From: Buttiauxella noackiae ATCC 51607
Lineage (GTDB): Bacteria > Pseudomonadota > Gammaproteobacteria > Enterobacterales > Enterobacteriaceae
Reading direction: 5' to 3'
Length of the DNA: 64,000 nucleotides
NCBI RefSeq assembly: GCF_001654865.1
Contig: NZ_LXEO01000008.1
Location: 62,001-126,000, forward strand
The notes below the pieces were generated by a model. It ran no database searches. It was not told the origin of the DNA and was given only the letters and a program-made list of their open reading frames with translations. Shown one piece after another: positions 28,555 to 37,899 of the stretch. Numbering within the stretch: position 1 is the first letter of the stretch; every line of letters starts with the position of its first letter. The position numbers and the translations under genes were made by a program.

Positions 28555-28633
28555 AAAAAACCCATCAACCTTGAACCAAAGAGGCGGGGTTGATGGGCTC
28601 CACAAATTGGGGACATCAAAGAAAAGCAGTGGC
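28555..28633 (-). ncRNA. rybB: RybB, sigma-E-dependent small RNA
   Basis: A 79-nt RNA on the minus strand, the same length as E. coli RybB. The 5' seed GCCACTGCTTTTCTTTGATG is conserved. The 3' part is a terminator with stem CCCATCAACC and GGTTGATGGG followed by six U. The loop differs from E. coli, with a CTCTTT block. RybB works with Hfq and represses many outer-membrane protein mRNAs during envelope stress. It lies between ybjK and ybjL, as in E. coli. Confidence 0.96.
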
Positions 28634-28639
28634 ACTAAT

Positions 28640-28668
28640 TAAGACTTTGCCCCGGGCAAAAAGTTCGC
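28640..28668 (-). promoter_or_regulatory. Sigma-E promoter of rybB
   Basis: On the minus strand the -35 region reads GCGAACTT (28661-28668) and the -10 region TCTTA (28640-28644), 16 bp apart. The RNA start lies 7 bp further on. This fits the sigma-E pattern GGAACTT-N16-TCNNA with small deviations. Confidence 0.8.
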
Positions 28669-28709
28669 ACTGTCATAAAAAAATGTTTTTTCTTTGTCTG
28701 CGGCACCGA

Positions 28710-30392
28710 TCACAAACCGGGCCATATTATTACGATAAGCGTCCCCGCCAGTGTTAACAACACGTTAGCGATAGCGTAAGTCCCGGCGTATCCAAGGGCC
28801 GGAATGTTGCTGCGTGCAGTGTCGCTGATGATTTCCATCGCTGGTGCGCAGGTACGTGCACCCATCATTGCCCCAAATAGCAATGCGCGGTTCATACGTA
28901 AAACATATGCACCAAACAGGAAGCAGATAACGACGGGCACCAGGCTTACGATAAGTCCAGCAATCAACATTTGCCCGCCAACGGCACCTAAGCCGTTGCC
29001 AATGCCGCTACCGGCGCTTAGTCCGACGCCAGCCATAAATACCATCAGGCCGAATTCTTTCACCATATTCAGTGCCCCTTGCGGGATATAGCCGAAAGTA
29101 GGATGGTTGGCTCGCAGGAAGCCCAGCATGATACCGGCGAACAGCAGGCCAGCGGCGTTGCCGACGCCAAAACTGAACGAGCTGAACTGGAAGGTGATCA
29201 TGCCGATCATCAGGCCAATGATGAAGAAGGCGCAGAAGGCGAGCAGGTCGGTAATCTGGCTGTGAATCGAAATAAAGCCGATACGCTCTGCCACCGTTTT
29301 CACGCGGCGGGCATCACCGCTCACCTGCAAAACGTCGCCTTTGTTGAGTACGATGTTGTCATCAATAGGCATTTCGATCTGGCTGCGGATAACACGGTTC
29401 AGGAAGCAGCCGTGGTCGGTCAGCTTTAATTGCCCCAGGCGGCGGCCCACGGCGTTGTGGTTTTTCACCACGATTTCTTCGGTCACGATGCGCATGTCCA
29501 GCAGATCGCGGTCGAACACTTCTTTGCCGTTACGGAAGCTGGGATCAAGACGTGAATGTGCATCCGGGTAGCCCACCAGGGCGATTTCATCACCCTTTTG
29601 CAGCACAGCGTCACCATCCGGGTTTGCCAGAATGCCGTTGCGGCGGATACGTTCGATGTAGCAACCGGTCTGGCGATAAATGCCCAGCTCACGCAGGTTT
29701 TTACCATCAGCCCAGGCGACCAACTCAGAACCTACGCGATAGGCGCGAATGACAGGAAGGTAGACTTTACGTGCGGCATCGGTGTCCAAGCCACGTTCGC
29801 GGGCGATTTGTTGCGCGCTGGTTTGCAAATCCTGGTGCTGAAGTTTTGGCAAATAACGTGCGCCAACAATCAGGCTGACCAGACCAATAAGATAGGTTAG
29901 TGCGTAGCCAAGGCTCAGGTTATCGAGCGAGGTGGCTAATTGGGCGCCGGCGGCTCCCGAATGTCGCAAGGTATCACCTGCACCGACCAACACTGGTGTT
30001 GAGGTCATTGAGCCTGCGAGCATCCCCGCCGTGAGGCCAATATCCCAGCCAAAGAGTTTCCCCAATCCTAAGGCAAGCAACATAGCGCTTCCCACCATCA
30101 CCAGCGCCAGCATCAAATAATTCTTGCCATCGCGGAAGAAAATTGAAAAAAAGTTTGGCCCAGCTTCCACGCCGACACAAAAAATGAACAACATAAAACC
30201 CAGATTTAGGGCATCTGTGTTAATGGAAAAATGTTGTTGGCCGAGCAATAAAGAGACTACTAAAACACCAATGGAATTACCCAGTTGGACTGGTCCGAGG
30301 CGTAATTTACCCAGGCATAAACCTAAGGTCAGAACAACAAATAATAACAGGATGTAATTCCCGCTTAACAAATCTGCGACGTTTATATTCAC
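28710..30392 (-). CDS. ybjL: AspT/YidE-family transporter YbjL
   Basis: A 560-residue inner-membrane protein (E. coli YbjL 561 aa) of the aspartate:alanine exchanger family. It has two halves of about five helices each, separated by two cytoplasmic RCK_C (TrkA-C) domains at roughly residues 200-375 (for example [20 protein letters not shown]). The family motif [10 protein letters not shown] occurs in the second membrane half. E. coli YbjL has been linked to glutamate export, but the physiological substrate is uncertain. Confidence 0.92.
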   Translation of the reverse strand: MNINVADLLSGNYILLLFVVLTLGLCLGKLRLGPVQLGNSIGVLVVSLLLGQQHFSINTDALNLGFMLFIFCVGVEAGPNFFSIFFRDGKNYLMLALVMVGSAMLLALGLGKLFGWDIGLTAGMLAGSMTSTPVLVGAGDTLRHSGAAGAQLATSLDNLSLGYALTYLIGLVSLIVGARYLPKLQHQDLQTSAQQIARERGLDTDAARKVYLPVIRAYRVGSELVAWADGKNLRELGIYRQTGCYIERIRRNGILANPDGDAVLQKGDEIALVGYPDAHSRLDPSFRNGKEVFDRDLLDMRIVTEEIVVKNHNAVGRRLGQLKLTDHGCFLNRVIRSQIEMPIDDNIVLNKGDVLQVSGDARRVKTVAERIGFISIHSQITDLLAFCAFFIIGLMIGMITFQFSSFSFGVGNAAGLLFAGIMLGFLRANHPTFGYIPQGALNMVKEFGLMVFMAGVGLSAGSGIGNGLGAVGGQMLIAGLIVSLVPVVICFLFGAYVLRMNRALLFGAMMGARTCAPAMEIISDTARSNIPALGYAGTYAIANVLLTLAGTLIVIIWPGL

Positions 30393-30695
30393 GAAGGATA
30401 ACTTCTTGTTTACTAGTAACTTGTTGAAAGAAATGGTTTTTTGCGTTAGGGTTTCTACTAATTACGACGCAATTTAATGTATTTTTATTGCATTAAAATA
30501 TCCAGTGCGCAGACCTGATAATAGCCGTTAGTTTAATCTTTATGAAGTTTTACGGCTAGTAAGAATATTGTGCTAATTACACTATCTATTTTTTTAGCAG
30601 GGATTGCTGAGACTCTATCTGACTGGGGCAAGGTTCTGCGTGCGGAACTGAAAATTTAAGTTTGATACAAGCGATCGTCAGGAGGATGTGTGTTC
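30393..30695. other. ybjL-ybjM divergent region
   Basis: AT-rich gap of 303 bp that should carry both promoters. It ends GGAGG at 30681-30685 as the ybjM ribosome-binding site. I see no repeat or small gene. Confidence 0.4.
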
Positions 30696-31061
30696 ATGCG
30701 TGGACAACGTTGGTTTGGAGTCATTTGCTGCTTCGTGTTGTTTGTTGGCGTATTTCTCTCGCAGAAACTAAGTGCTGCCAGCAGCTACCCGGGTGACAGG
30801 CATTCGGAGTGGGGGTTGTTATTTTTTATCCTGCCGGGTGTCATCGCTAGCGTGTTTTCACGCCATGGCCGAGTGATCAAACCGCTGATGGGCGCCGTGC
30901 TGGCTTCACCATTTTGTCTGTTAATCATTCATTTTTGGTTGTCGCCAACGCGAACGTTCTGGCAAGAAATGGCGTGGATGTTTAGTGCTGTGTTTTGGTG
31001 TGCTCTTGGAGCATTGTGCTACTTATTTGTACGTAGTGTGCTCCGCCGTCAGCGGCGATAA
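30696..31061 (+). CDS. ybjM: YbjM, small inner-membrane protein
   Basis: A 121-residue protein with four hydrophobic helices, no known domain and no assigned function. It resembles E. coli YbjM (125 aa) at QRWxGxICCFVLF, LLFFILPG and FWCALGALC. The ATG at 30696 lies 10 nt after GGAGG; an in-frame GTG at 30690 is only 4 nt away and less likely. Confidence 0.83.
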   Translation: MRGQRWFGVICCFVLFVGVFLSQKLSAASSYPGDRHSEWGLLFFILPGVIASVFSRHGRVIKPLMGAVLASPFCLLIIHFWLSPTRTFWQEMAWMFSAVFWCALGALCYLFVRSVLRRQRR

Positions 31062-31100
31062 AAAAACCGGCTCGGTTTAAATAACGGAGCCGGTTTTTTT
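31061..31100. terminator. Bidirectional terminator between ybjM and grxA
   Basis: Stem AAAAAACCGGCTC (31061-31073) and GAGCCGGTTTTTT (31087-31099), with T-runs on both strands. It starts at the last base of ybjM and lies 11 bp after the grxA stop. Confidence 0.92.
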
Positions 31101-31110
31101 AGTTTGAGGT

Positions 31111-31383
31111 TTATTCCGCGTTCTGGAATAAGCTCAGATGTTCTTTAGCGTACGCTTCAAAATCAGTGCAACCGCCAATGTGTTTCTGGTCGAGGAAAAT
31201 CTGCGGTACGGTTTCAACTGGTTTACCAACCGTTTTTTCCAGATCGGCTTTGCTGATACCTTCAGCATGAATATCAACATAACGGAAGTTGAAGTCATCA
31301 CGCTCAGCGGTCAATTTCTCAGCCAACTCTTTAGCACGAACACAATATGGGCAGCCTGGGCGACCAAAGATTACTGCAAACAT
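31111..31383 (-). CDS. grxA: Glutaredoxin 1, GrxA
   Basis: A 90-residue thioredoxin-fold oxidoreductase with the active site CPYC at residues 11-14 and the cis-proline motif ETVPQIF. It reduces ribonucleotide reductase, PAPS reductase and OxyR using glutathione. E. coli GrxA is 85 aa and OxyR-induced. This protein has a slightly longer C-terminal tail. It is divergent from ybjC. Confidence 0.97.
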   Translation of the reverse strand: MFAVIFGRPGCPYCVRAKELAEKLTAERDDFNFRYVDIHAEGISKADLEKTVGKPVETVPQIFLDQKHIGGCTDFEAYAKEHLSLFQNAE

Positions 31384-31564
31384 GGAATCTCCTTTATTTT
31401 TTGTGGCCGAACGAGCCGGCGAATGGCAACTATAATGCCGCTAACTGTTGAGAATGGAAAGAAGGTCTTGCCTGTTAGTCTGATATTCCTGGCCTATATT
31501 ACGCGGACAGAACCGCCGATAACCAGGATATACTAAGCCGATAATTACTTCTGGAGACAAGTGG

Positions 31565-31864
31565 ATGCGTTCACTCGGTGCGTTACCGAAACCTGTGTTA
31601 ATCCTCGAAGTTATCGGTATCGCTTTTTTACTGCTCTCATATCTTTCCCTGAACGGCTACGTGACTTTACCCGCACCCTTTGGGAATGCCACTGCAGCTA
31701 TCATCATGGTATTTTTAGGCATTGCGCTGATGCTCCCGGCGGCTGCATTTATGGTTTGGGCGATGGCTCAAAACGTTGCGCCGCTGCTGACCAAAGGCCA
31801 GGCCCCACTCGATAAATCTCATTCAGACAAGCCAAAGGATAAACGCGATGACGCCGACCATTGA
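31565..31864 (+). CDS. ybjC: YbjC, inner-membrane protein
   Basis: A 99-residue protein (E. coli 95 aa) with two transmembrane helices (about residues 10-30 and 43-65) and a charged lysine/aspartate-rich C-terminus. Function unknown. It overlaps nfsA by 17 nt and is the first gene of the ybjC-nfsA-rimK-ybjN operon in E. coli, a redox-stress (SoxS/MarA) regulated unit. Here xapABR interrupts that arrangement after nfsA. Confidence 0.9.
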   Translation: MRSLGALPKPVLILEVIGIAFLLLSYLSLNGYVTLPAPFGNATAAIIMVFLGIALMLPAAAFMVWAMAQNVAPLLTKGQAPLDKSHSDKPKDKRDDADH

Positions 31865-32570
31865 TCTGCTGCGTTCACACCGTTCCATTCGTCGTTTCAC
31901 CGACGAGCCGATTACAGACGAGCAGCGTGCAGCAATTGTTGCCAGCGCCCAGGCGGCCTCGAGTTCTAGCTTTTTACAATGCACGTCGATTATTCGTATT
32001 ACCGATAAGGCTTTGCGTGAGCAGCTGGTTCCGTTGACGGGTGGTCAGCAGCATGTGGCGCAAGCGGCCGAGTTTTGGGTATTTTGCGCTGACTTTAACC
32101 GCCATTTGCAGATTTGCCCTGAAGCACAACTCGGCCTGGCAGAGCAGTTGTTGCTTGGCGTTGTGGATACGGCAATGCTTGCGCAAAATGCGTTTACCGC
32201 GGCCGAGTCATTGGGGTTAGGCGGTGTTTACATTGGTGGTATTCGTAACGGTATTGAAGCGGTAACAGAATTACTGGCTTTGCCAAAACACGTTCTGCCG
32301 TTGTTTGGTTTGTGTCTGGGCTGGCCTGATGAAGATCACGGTATCAAACCGCGTATGCCCGCCGCGATGCTGATGCATGAGAACAGCTATCAACCAGTAA
32401 ATGAAAATGTTCTGGCTCAGTACGATGAGGAGATGGCGCAGTATTATCTCTCGCGTGACAGCAACACGCGCCGCGACACATGGAGCGACCATATTCGTCG
32501 CACCATCATTAAAGAAAACCGTCCTTTCATTCTCGATTATTTGCATAAGCAAGGTTGGGCAGTGAGATAG
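31848..32570 (+). CDS. nfsA: Oxygen-insensitive NADPH nitroreductase NfsA
   Basis: A 240-residue FMN-dependent nitroreductase, the E. coli length. The FMN-phosphate binding motif is RSHRSIRRFTDEPI (about residues 9-22), and GLGGVYIGGIRN and GLCLGWP follow. It reduces nitroaromatics and quinones by two electrons with NADPH. It overlaps ybjC and is soxRS-controlled in E. coli. Confidence 0.96.
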   Translation: MTPTIDLLRSHRSIRRFTDEPITDEQRAAIVASAQAASSSSFLQCTSIIRITDKALREQLVPLTGGQQHVAQAAEFWVFCADFNRHLQICPEAQLGLAEQLLLGVVDTAMLAQNAFTAAESLGLGGVYIGGIRNGIEAVTELLALPKHVLPLFGLCLGWPDEDHGIKPRMPAAMLMHENSYQPVNENVLAQYDEEMAQYYLSRDSNTRRDTWSDHIRRTIIKENRPFILDYLHKQGWAVR

Positions 32571-32653
32571 AACGGCTTGCGGTGATGCTCGTCACCGCCA
32601 ATCAATACATTTTCACTATCAATCACCCGCCTAAACGGTATTGGTTGAAGGTA

Positions 32654-32713
32654 CTTATCAGTCGGTATAACAGTTCCAGGATTTTAACTCTGTTATTTCG
32701 ACCTTCTGATAAG
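32654..32713 (+). promoter_or_regulatory. Long stem-loop in the xapA leader overlapping its ribosome-binding site
   Basis: Outer arms CTTATCAG (32654-32661) and CTGATAAG (32706-32713) pair perfectly. Inner arms 32662-32673 (TCGGTATAACAG) and 32690-32701 (CTGTTATTTCGA) pair at 10 of 12 positions, with a 4-nt bulge CCTT and a 16-nt loop. The right outer arm contains most of the xapA ribosome-binding site AAGGA (32711-32715), so folding could hide it. Function is inference. Confidence 0.6.
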
Positions 32714-32722
32714 GAACTCCCG

Positions 32723-33556
32723 ATGCCGATGACAACACTTGATAATTCCCCGTTTTACGCCGCAGACATTATTCGTTCACGTATTAACGGGCTTGTGCCA
32801 CGCGTGGCTTTTATTCTGGGGTCTGGGCTCGGTGAACTGGCTGAGAAAATCGAACAACCGGTTGTGTTTCCCTATGATGAACTGCCTGGTTTCCCGGTAA
32901 GCACGGTACACGGCCATGCGGGTGAGCTGGTGGTTGGAACGCTTGCGGGCATACCCGTTGCTTGCATGAAGGGTCGCGGTCACTTCTACGAAGGGCGCGG
33001 TATGTCAGTGATGACTAACGCTATTCGTACATTCAAACTACTTGGTTGCGAAATTCTTTTCTCAACTAATGCCGCTGGTTCATTACGCCCTGAAGTCGGC
33101 CCTGGTCAACTGGTGGCGCTGAACGACCATATCAACACCATGCCTGGCACGCCGATGGTTGGCCCGAACGATGACCGTTTTGGTGAGCGCTTTTTCTCGC
33201 TGGCGAATGCTTATGACGCGGATTACCGTGGTGTTTTGCAAAGCGTGGCAAAAGAGCAGGGCTTCCCGCTGACTGAGGGCGTGTTTGTTTCTTACCCTGG
33301 TCCGAACTTTGAAACAGCAGCAGAAATTCGCATGATGCAAATTATCGGTGGTGATGTGGTGGGTATGTCAGTGGTGCCTGAGGTGATCAGTGCGCGCCAT
33401 TGCGGCCTGAAAGTTGTTGCTGTTTCGGCAATTACTAACCTTGCTGAAGGCCTTGGAAGTGTGCAGCTCTCCCACGCGCAAACACTGGCTGCAGCGGCAC
33501 TATCGCGCCAGAACTTTATCAATCTGATTTGCGGTTTCCTGGGCAAGCTTGCCTAA
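32723..33556 (+). CDS. xapA: Xanthosine phosphorylase (purine nucleoside phosphorylase II) XapA
   Basis: A 277-residue trimer-type purine nucleoside phosphorylase, the E. coli XapA length. It cleaves xanthosine, guanosine and inosine with phosphate. Motifs include GSGLGELAE and GRGHFYEG (phosphate and ribose site), the family signature TVHGHAGELVVG, FVSYPGPNFETAAEIRMM and the base-site AITNLAEG. The ATG at 32723 follows AAGGA; the long in-frame extension reads through the leader stem-loop and is rejected. It begins a xapABR locus that in E. coli lies elsewhere, near yfeN. Confidence 0.95.
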   Translation: MPMTTLDNSPFYAADIIRSRINGLVPRVAFILGSGLGELAEKIEQPVVFPYDELPGFPVSTVHGHAGELVVGTLAGIPVACMKGRGHFYEGRGMSVMTNAIRTFKLLGCEILFSTNAAGSLRPEVGPGQLVALNDHINTMPGTPMVGPNDDRFGERFFSLANAYDADYRGVLQSVAKEQGFPLTEGVFVSYPGPNFETAAEIRMMQIIGGDVVGMSVVPEVISARHCGLKVVAVSAITNLAEGLGSVQLSHAQTLAAAALSRQNFINLICGFLGKLA

Positions 33557-33599
33557 GGCACTTCCAACACACCGGGTAAAACACATGGCTATTAACACT

Positions 33600-34856
33600 A
33601 TGGCGATTAAACCTCGCTTGAAAATCATGTTGTTTTTGCAGTACTTCATTTGGGGAGCCTGGCTGGTCACGCTGGGTTCATACATGATTAATACCCTCGG
33701 ATTCCGAGGGGCTGATGTTGGTATGGTGTATAGCACCAAGGGTATTGCTGCGCTATTAATGCCGGGGATTGTCGGCATTATTGCCGATAAATGGCTGCCT
33801 GCGAATCGTGTCTATGCTCTGTGCCACCTGGTGTGTGCGCTAATGCTGGCCTGGGCGGCCAGCATTAATCAGCCAGGATTAATGTTCTGGGTTATGTTGG
33901 GCAACGCGATGGCGTTTATGCCAACAATCGCACTGTCGAATACTATTTCTTATGCCAGCCTCGAAAAAGCAGGGCTGGATACTGTCAGCCATTTCCCACC
34001 GATCCGCGTCTTCGGCACTATTGGTTTTATTGCGGCAATGTGGACAGTGAGCCTGATGCGATTTGAACTTAGCAATACTCAGCTTTATATCGCAGCTGGA
34101 GCGTCATTAGCGCTGGCCCTCTACTCACTAACTTTGCCAACCATTCCCGTGGTGAAAGGTGGGATCTCTCGTACTTGGGTAAGCCGCCTGGGGCTTGATG
34201 CTTTTGTGTTGTTCAAGAATCCGCGCATGGCTGTTTTCTTCTTATTCGCCATGTTGTTAGGTGCGGTATTACAGATAACCAATACCTTTGGTAACCCATT
34301 TTTGCATGATTTTTCCCGCCAACCTGAGTTTGCAAATAGCTTTGTCGTGCAGTATCCATCGATTTTGTTATCTGTTTCTCAGATGTCTGAAGTGGCATTT
34401 ATCCTCACCATTCCGTTCTTCCTGCGCCGCTTTGGTATTAAGCAGGTGATGTTGATGAGTATGGTGGCCTGGGTGCTGCGTTTTGCACTGTTTGCCTGGG
34501 GTGACCCGTCAGCGTTTGGTTTTGTATTACTGCTGCTTTCCATGGTGGTGTACGGCTGTGCATTCGATTTCTTCAATATCTCTGGTTCTGTGTTTGTAGA
34601 ACAAGAAGTGGATTCTCGTATTCGTGCCAGCGCTCAGGGGCTGTTTATGACGATGGTCAACGGAATTGGTGCCTACCTCGGCGCAATTCTCAGCGGATAT
34701 GTCGTGGACTACTTCAGCGTTGATGGCGTTAAAGACTGGACCACAATTTGGTTGGTGTTTGCCGGATATGCGTTAGTGCTGGCGGTTATCTTCCACTTTA
34801 GTTTCCAGTATCGCCACAACCCAACACTCAAGGCTTCGGCACCGGTCGCACATTAA
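33600..34856 (+). CDS. xapB: Xanthosine permease XapB
   Basis: A 418-residue nucleoside:H+ symporter of the NupG/XapB family, with 12 helices. It is equal in length to E. coli XapB if started at the ATG at 33600 (MAIKPRLKIMLFLQYFIWG). An in-frame ATG at 33585 would add five residues and cannot be excluded, since neither has a strong ribosome-binding site. Conserved segments include YFIWGAWLVTLGSYMINTL, FPPIRVFGTIGF and GCAFDFFNISGSVFVEQE. It imports xanthosine and other nucleosides for XapA. Confidence 0.94.
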   Translation: MAIKPRLKIMLFLQYFIWGAWLVTLGSYMINTLGFRGADVGMVYSTKGIAALLMPGIVGIIADKWLPANRVYALCHLVCALMLAWAASINQPGLMFWVMLGNAMAFMPTIALSNTISYASLEKAGLDTVSHFPPIRVFGTIGFIAAMWTVSLMRFELSNTQLYIAAGASLALALYSLTLPTIPVVKGGISRTWVSRLGLDAFVLFKNPRMAVFFLFAMLLGAVLQITNTFGNPFLHDFSRQPEFANSFVVQYPSILLSVSQMSEVAFILTIPFFLRRFGIKQVMLMSMVAWVLRFALFAWGDPSAFGFVLLLLSMVVYGCAFDFFNISGSVFVEQEVDSRIRASAQGLFMTMVNGIGAYLGAILSGYVVDYFSVDGVKDWTTIWLVFAGYALVLAVIFHFSFQYRHNPTLKASAPVAH

Positions 34857-34922
34857 CAGTCGGCTGGATTACAGCGAGCAGCAGGAGTGATAACGTATGG
34901 GGCTGCCAGCAAAGGGAGCCCC

Positions 34923-35840
34923 ATGACTATTTCACAGCGAACTTACCGCACCGATTTAAAACTTCTGCGTTATTTCCAGGCCGTGGCGGAAGAGCTGCAT
35001 TTTGGCAAAGCTGCTGCACGGCTCAATATGTCTCAGCCACCACTGAGTTTTCATATCAAAGAGCTGGAATCACAGCTCGGCACCGTTTTGTTTATACGCC
35101 ATTCTCGCAGCGTGGCCCTGACTCACGCAGGGGAAATCTTGCTTGAGGAGACCCGACGATTGCTCGACAGCGCAAACCTTGCATTGGCCCGGGTAGAACA
35201 AATTGGCCGTGGTGAAGGTGGGCGCATTCATCTGGGCATTGTTGGTACAGCGATTTGGGGTGGATTACGTCTTGGATTACAACAGTTTATCGCTGATTTT
35301 CCTGCCATTGATATCCTGTTTCGCGAGAAGTCGCCGGGCGATCAGATCTCCTTAATTGAGCGTCACGAAATTGACGCAGGTATCTGGCGCATGGAAACCA
35401 ATCCTCCCCCGGGTCTACGAAGTGAAAAACTACATGAGGCTACGTTCCTCGTTGCTTTGCCAGAAAAACATCCGCTGACGAAACAATCTGCTATTGATAT
35501 TGAGCAGTTACGCCACGAAGCCTTTGTCACCATGACAGCCGTGCATTCCGACTGGACCTTTTTGCAAGGCGTTTGCCGTGAAGCGGGATTTTCGCCGCGA
35601 ATAGTCAGAGAAGCGGTTGAGCCGCAAACCGTACTGGCGCTGGTGAGTATCGGTATGGGGCTGACTATCATGGCCGATAGTTATGCGCAGATGAGTTGGC
35701 CGGGTGTCACCTTCCGTCCGCTGACAAAAGCGATCCCGGCAGATCTTTATGTGGTGTACGATCCGCATCATCTGGCATCTACGACGCGTCACTTAATCGA
35801 CGTGTTAAAGCAGTCGCCAGACACATTGCCCGTTCGTTGA
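34923..35840 (+). CDS. xapR: LysR-family activator XapR
   Basis: A 305-residue LysR-type regulator (E. coli 294 aa). The N-terminal helix-turn-helix is in FGKAAARLNMSQPPLSFHIK (about residues 29-48), and a periplasmic-binding-like effector domain follows. The ATG at 34923 comes after AGGGAG. In E. coli XapR activates xapAB when xanthosine is present. It lies in the same direction just after xapB. Confidence 0.94.
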   Translation: MTISQRTYRTDLKLLRYFQAVAEELHFGKAAARLNMSQPPLSFHIKELESQLGTVLFIRHSRSVALTHAGEILLEETRRLLDSANLALARVEQIGRGEGGRIHLGIVGTAIWGGLRLGLQQFIADFPAIDILFREKSPGDQISLIERHEIDAGIWRMETNPPPGLRSEKLHEATFLVALPEKHPLTKQSAIDIEQLRHEAFVTMTAVHSDWTFLQGVCREAGFSPRIVREAVEPQTVLALVSIGMGLTIMADSYAQMSWPGVTFRPLTKAIPADLYVVYDPHHLASTTRHLIDVLKQSPDTLPVR

Positions 35841-35904
35841 AACCAGATGGCAGTGATATGATAGTTGCGCTGTCATTATTGGACTGGAAACGCTGAGGTG
35901 CAGG

Positions 35905-36807
35905 GTGAAAATCGCCATTTTATCCCGGGATGGAACGCTTTATTCTTGTAAACGCCTACGTGAAGCGGCGTCTCGCCGTGGTCATGCAGTCGAAATTATT
36001 GATCCCCTTTCTTGTTACATGAACATCAATCCTTCTGCACCATCAGTGCACTATAAAGGCCGTCAGCTTCCTCATTACGATGCGGTTATTCCACGTATCG
36101 GCTCTGCGATAACGTTCTACGGCACGGCGGTGTTGCGCCAGTTTGAGATGCTTGGTAGTTACCCGCTCAACGAATCTGTTGCCATTACGCGCGCGCGGGA
36201 CAAGTTGCGATCGTTGCAATTAATGGCGCGTCAGGGCATTGACCTGCCAGTTACAGGCTTTGCTCACTCTCCAGATGACACCAGCGATTTAATTGACATG
36301 GTTGGAGGGGCACCACTAGTGGTGAAACTGGTGGAAGGCACTCAGGGAATTGGCGTGGTGTTAGCTGAAACGCGCCAGGCGGCGGAAAGTGTAATAGACG
36401 CATTTCGTGGCCTGAATGCTCATATTCTGGTGCAAGAATATATAAAAGAGGCGCAGGGCAGGGACATACGTTGCCTGGTGGTGGGGAATAAAGTCGTTGC
36501 CGCAATTGAACGCCAGGCGAAACCGGGAGATTTCCGCTCCAACTTGCACCGTGGTGGCGTGGCGAATCAGGTCTCAATTACGGAACGTGAGCGGGAAATT
36601 GCCTTACATGCAGCGGCGACGCTGGGTCTGGACGTGGCTGGGGTGGATATTTTACGTGCTGAACGTGGGCCATTGGTGATGGAAGTTAATGCGTCACCCG
36701 GTCTTGAAGGCATTGAAAAGACAAGTGGAGTCGATATCGCGACATTAATGATCCAATGGATTGAGCAGCAAGCGCAGCCAGGCTATTGCCTGAAAACGGG
36801 TGGCTAA
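35905..36807 (+). CDS. rimK: Ribosomal protein S6 glutamate ligase RimK
   Basis: A 300-residue ATP-grasp ligase that adds glutamates to the C-terminus of ribosomal protein S6 (bS6). The start codon is GTG at 35905 ([20 protein letters not shown]). The ATP-grasp parts are [15 protein letters not shown] (about residues 136-150), [11 protein letters not shown] and the metal site [13 protein letters not shown]. Length equals E. coli RimK. Confidence 0.96.
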   Translation: MKIAILSRDGTLYSCKRLREAASRRGHAVEIIDPLSCYMNINPSAPSVHYKGRQLPHYDAVIPRIGSAITFYGTAVLRQFEMLGSYPLNESVAITRARDKLRSLQLMARQGIDLPVTGFAHSPDDTSDLIDMVGGAPLVVKLVEGTQGIGVVLAETRQAAESVIDAFRGLNAHILVQEYIKEAQGRDIRCLVVGNKVVAAIERQAKPGDFRSNLHRGGVANQVSITEREREIALHAAATLGLDVAGVDILRAERGPLVMEVNASPGLEGIEKTSGVDIATLMIQWIEQQAQPGYCLKTGG

Positions 36808-36911
36808 CCGCTAGCATCATTGCTTATGGGCGCATAATAATAGTATGAAGCGTCATTTTTGCGTAAGCTATGGCGCGACTCATTTACCCCCTTAAAGAGG
36901 CTACGGCATTT

Positions 36912-37394
36912 ATGGATTCACTCGTTGTCCCTACTCTGGACATCTTACGCCGCTGGCTGGACGAAATCGGTGTGACCATCTTCGAGTGCGATACTTGCCA
37001 GGCGCTCCATCTGCCGCATATGCAGAATTTCGATGGTGTCTATGATGCGAAAATCGATCTGGTCGACGATATCGTCTTGTTTTCAGCGTTGGCCGAAGTA
37101 AAGCCATCTGCTTTACTGCCATTGGCATCCGATCTTTCGTCGATTAACGCCAGTTCACTGACGGTGAAAGCGTTTTTGGATATTCAGGATGATAATTTAC
37201 CTAAGCTTGTGGTTTGCCAGTCACTCCAGGCATCGGTAGGCATTACCCGCGAACAGTTCGCCGCTTTTGTTAAACAAAGCGAAGAACAGATCTCCATGGT
37301 TATTCTGGAAGCCTGCGCAAACCAGTTGCTCTACATCTCTGAAGGAGAAGAAGAGCAAGAAGGCACCATTATTCAAACCCACTTTCTGCATTAA
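36912..37394 (+). CDS. ybjN: YbjN, T3SS-chaperone-like regulatory protein
   Basis: A 160-residue acidic cytoplasmic protein (E. coli 158 aa). The start MDSLVVPTLDILRRWLDE and the blocks CQALHLPHMQNFDGV, NASSLTVKAFLD and QSEEQISMVILEA match E. coli YbjN. Its fold resembles type III secretion chaperones. In E. coli it affects motility, biofilm and oxidative stress. The ATG at 36912 is chosen by alignment; the in-frame start at 36870 has no homology support. Confidence 0.92.
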   Translation: MDSLVVPTLDILRRWLDEIGVTIFECDTCQALHLPHMQNFDGVYDAKIDLVDDIVLFSALAEVKPSALLPLASDLSSINASSLTVKAFLDIQDDNLPKLVVCQSLQASVGITREQFAAFVKQSEEQISMVILEACANQLLYISEGEEEQEGTIIQTHFLH

Positions 37395-37410
37395 TCGTTT
37401 CATTCTTAAC

Positions 37411-37450
37411 CGCAGCGGCGACCAAAACCGCTGCGCTTCGCAATTTTTTA
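37411..37450 (+). terminator. ybjN terminator
   Basis: Stem CGCAGCGG (37411-37418) and CCGCTGCG (37428-37435), followed after a few bases by a six-T run (37444-37449). Confidence 0.75.
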
Positions 37451-37607
37451 TTCTGCCTTAATCCTCCCCATCCAGCATGATTCACGCCGATATTGCCCGT
37501 TCCGGGACACAGCATAGCTATTTAATTGTTAAAAAATTGATAAAGCCCACTTTTTTGCCTGGGCTATAGTGGCTAAGTCTGGCTACAGTTATTCTTGCAA
37601 GACGCTT

Positions 37608-37732
37608 AATTCTTCATACTTCGAGCCGCAAGGGTGTTGACTGCACTCACAAACCCCAGTCACTTACTCAAGTAAGCTCCTGGGGATTTGCTCCCTTGTC
37701 GCCTGGCCGCAACTCGAATTATTTTGGATATA
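37608..37732. repeat. ERIC element upstream of potF
   Basis: A 125-bp single ERIC with ends TTCATACTTCGAG and CAACTCGAATTATTTTGG and centre CCCCAGTCACTTACTCAAGT, then AAGCTCCTGGGG. This is the canonical ERIC type and differs in its core from the four tandem copies near 2.5 kb. It sits about 170 bp before the potF ATG. Confidence 0.93.
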
Positions 37733-37899
37733 AAAGCGTGCAACGCCTGCAGGGGAAATTCCTTCCTTTTTACTGCAGTTTGAATAGAGATGCATGATTC
37801 TTGCATGCAACAAATGCGGGAATGAAATGCGTAAAAGTTTGATTGAGTAAATTATGCTCGCGAAAGCGAGATTTACCCTTTATTCAGAAGGAATGAAAT

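Noticed and set aside
28554-28597. Simple terminator for ybjL
   Set aside because: The stem is the 3' end of the RybB sRNA, whose full 79-nt sequence and sigma-E promoter are present. It may still stop ybjL readthrough.
32654-32713. Purine riboswitch upstream of xapA
   Set aside because: The leader forms one long stem and lacks the three-way junction and conserved junction bases of purine riboswitches.
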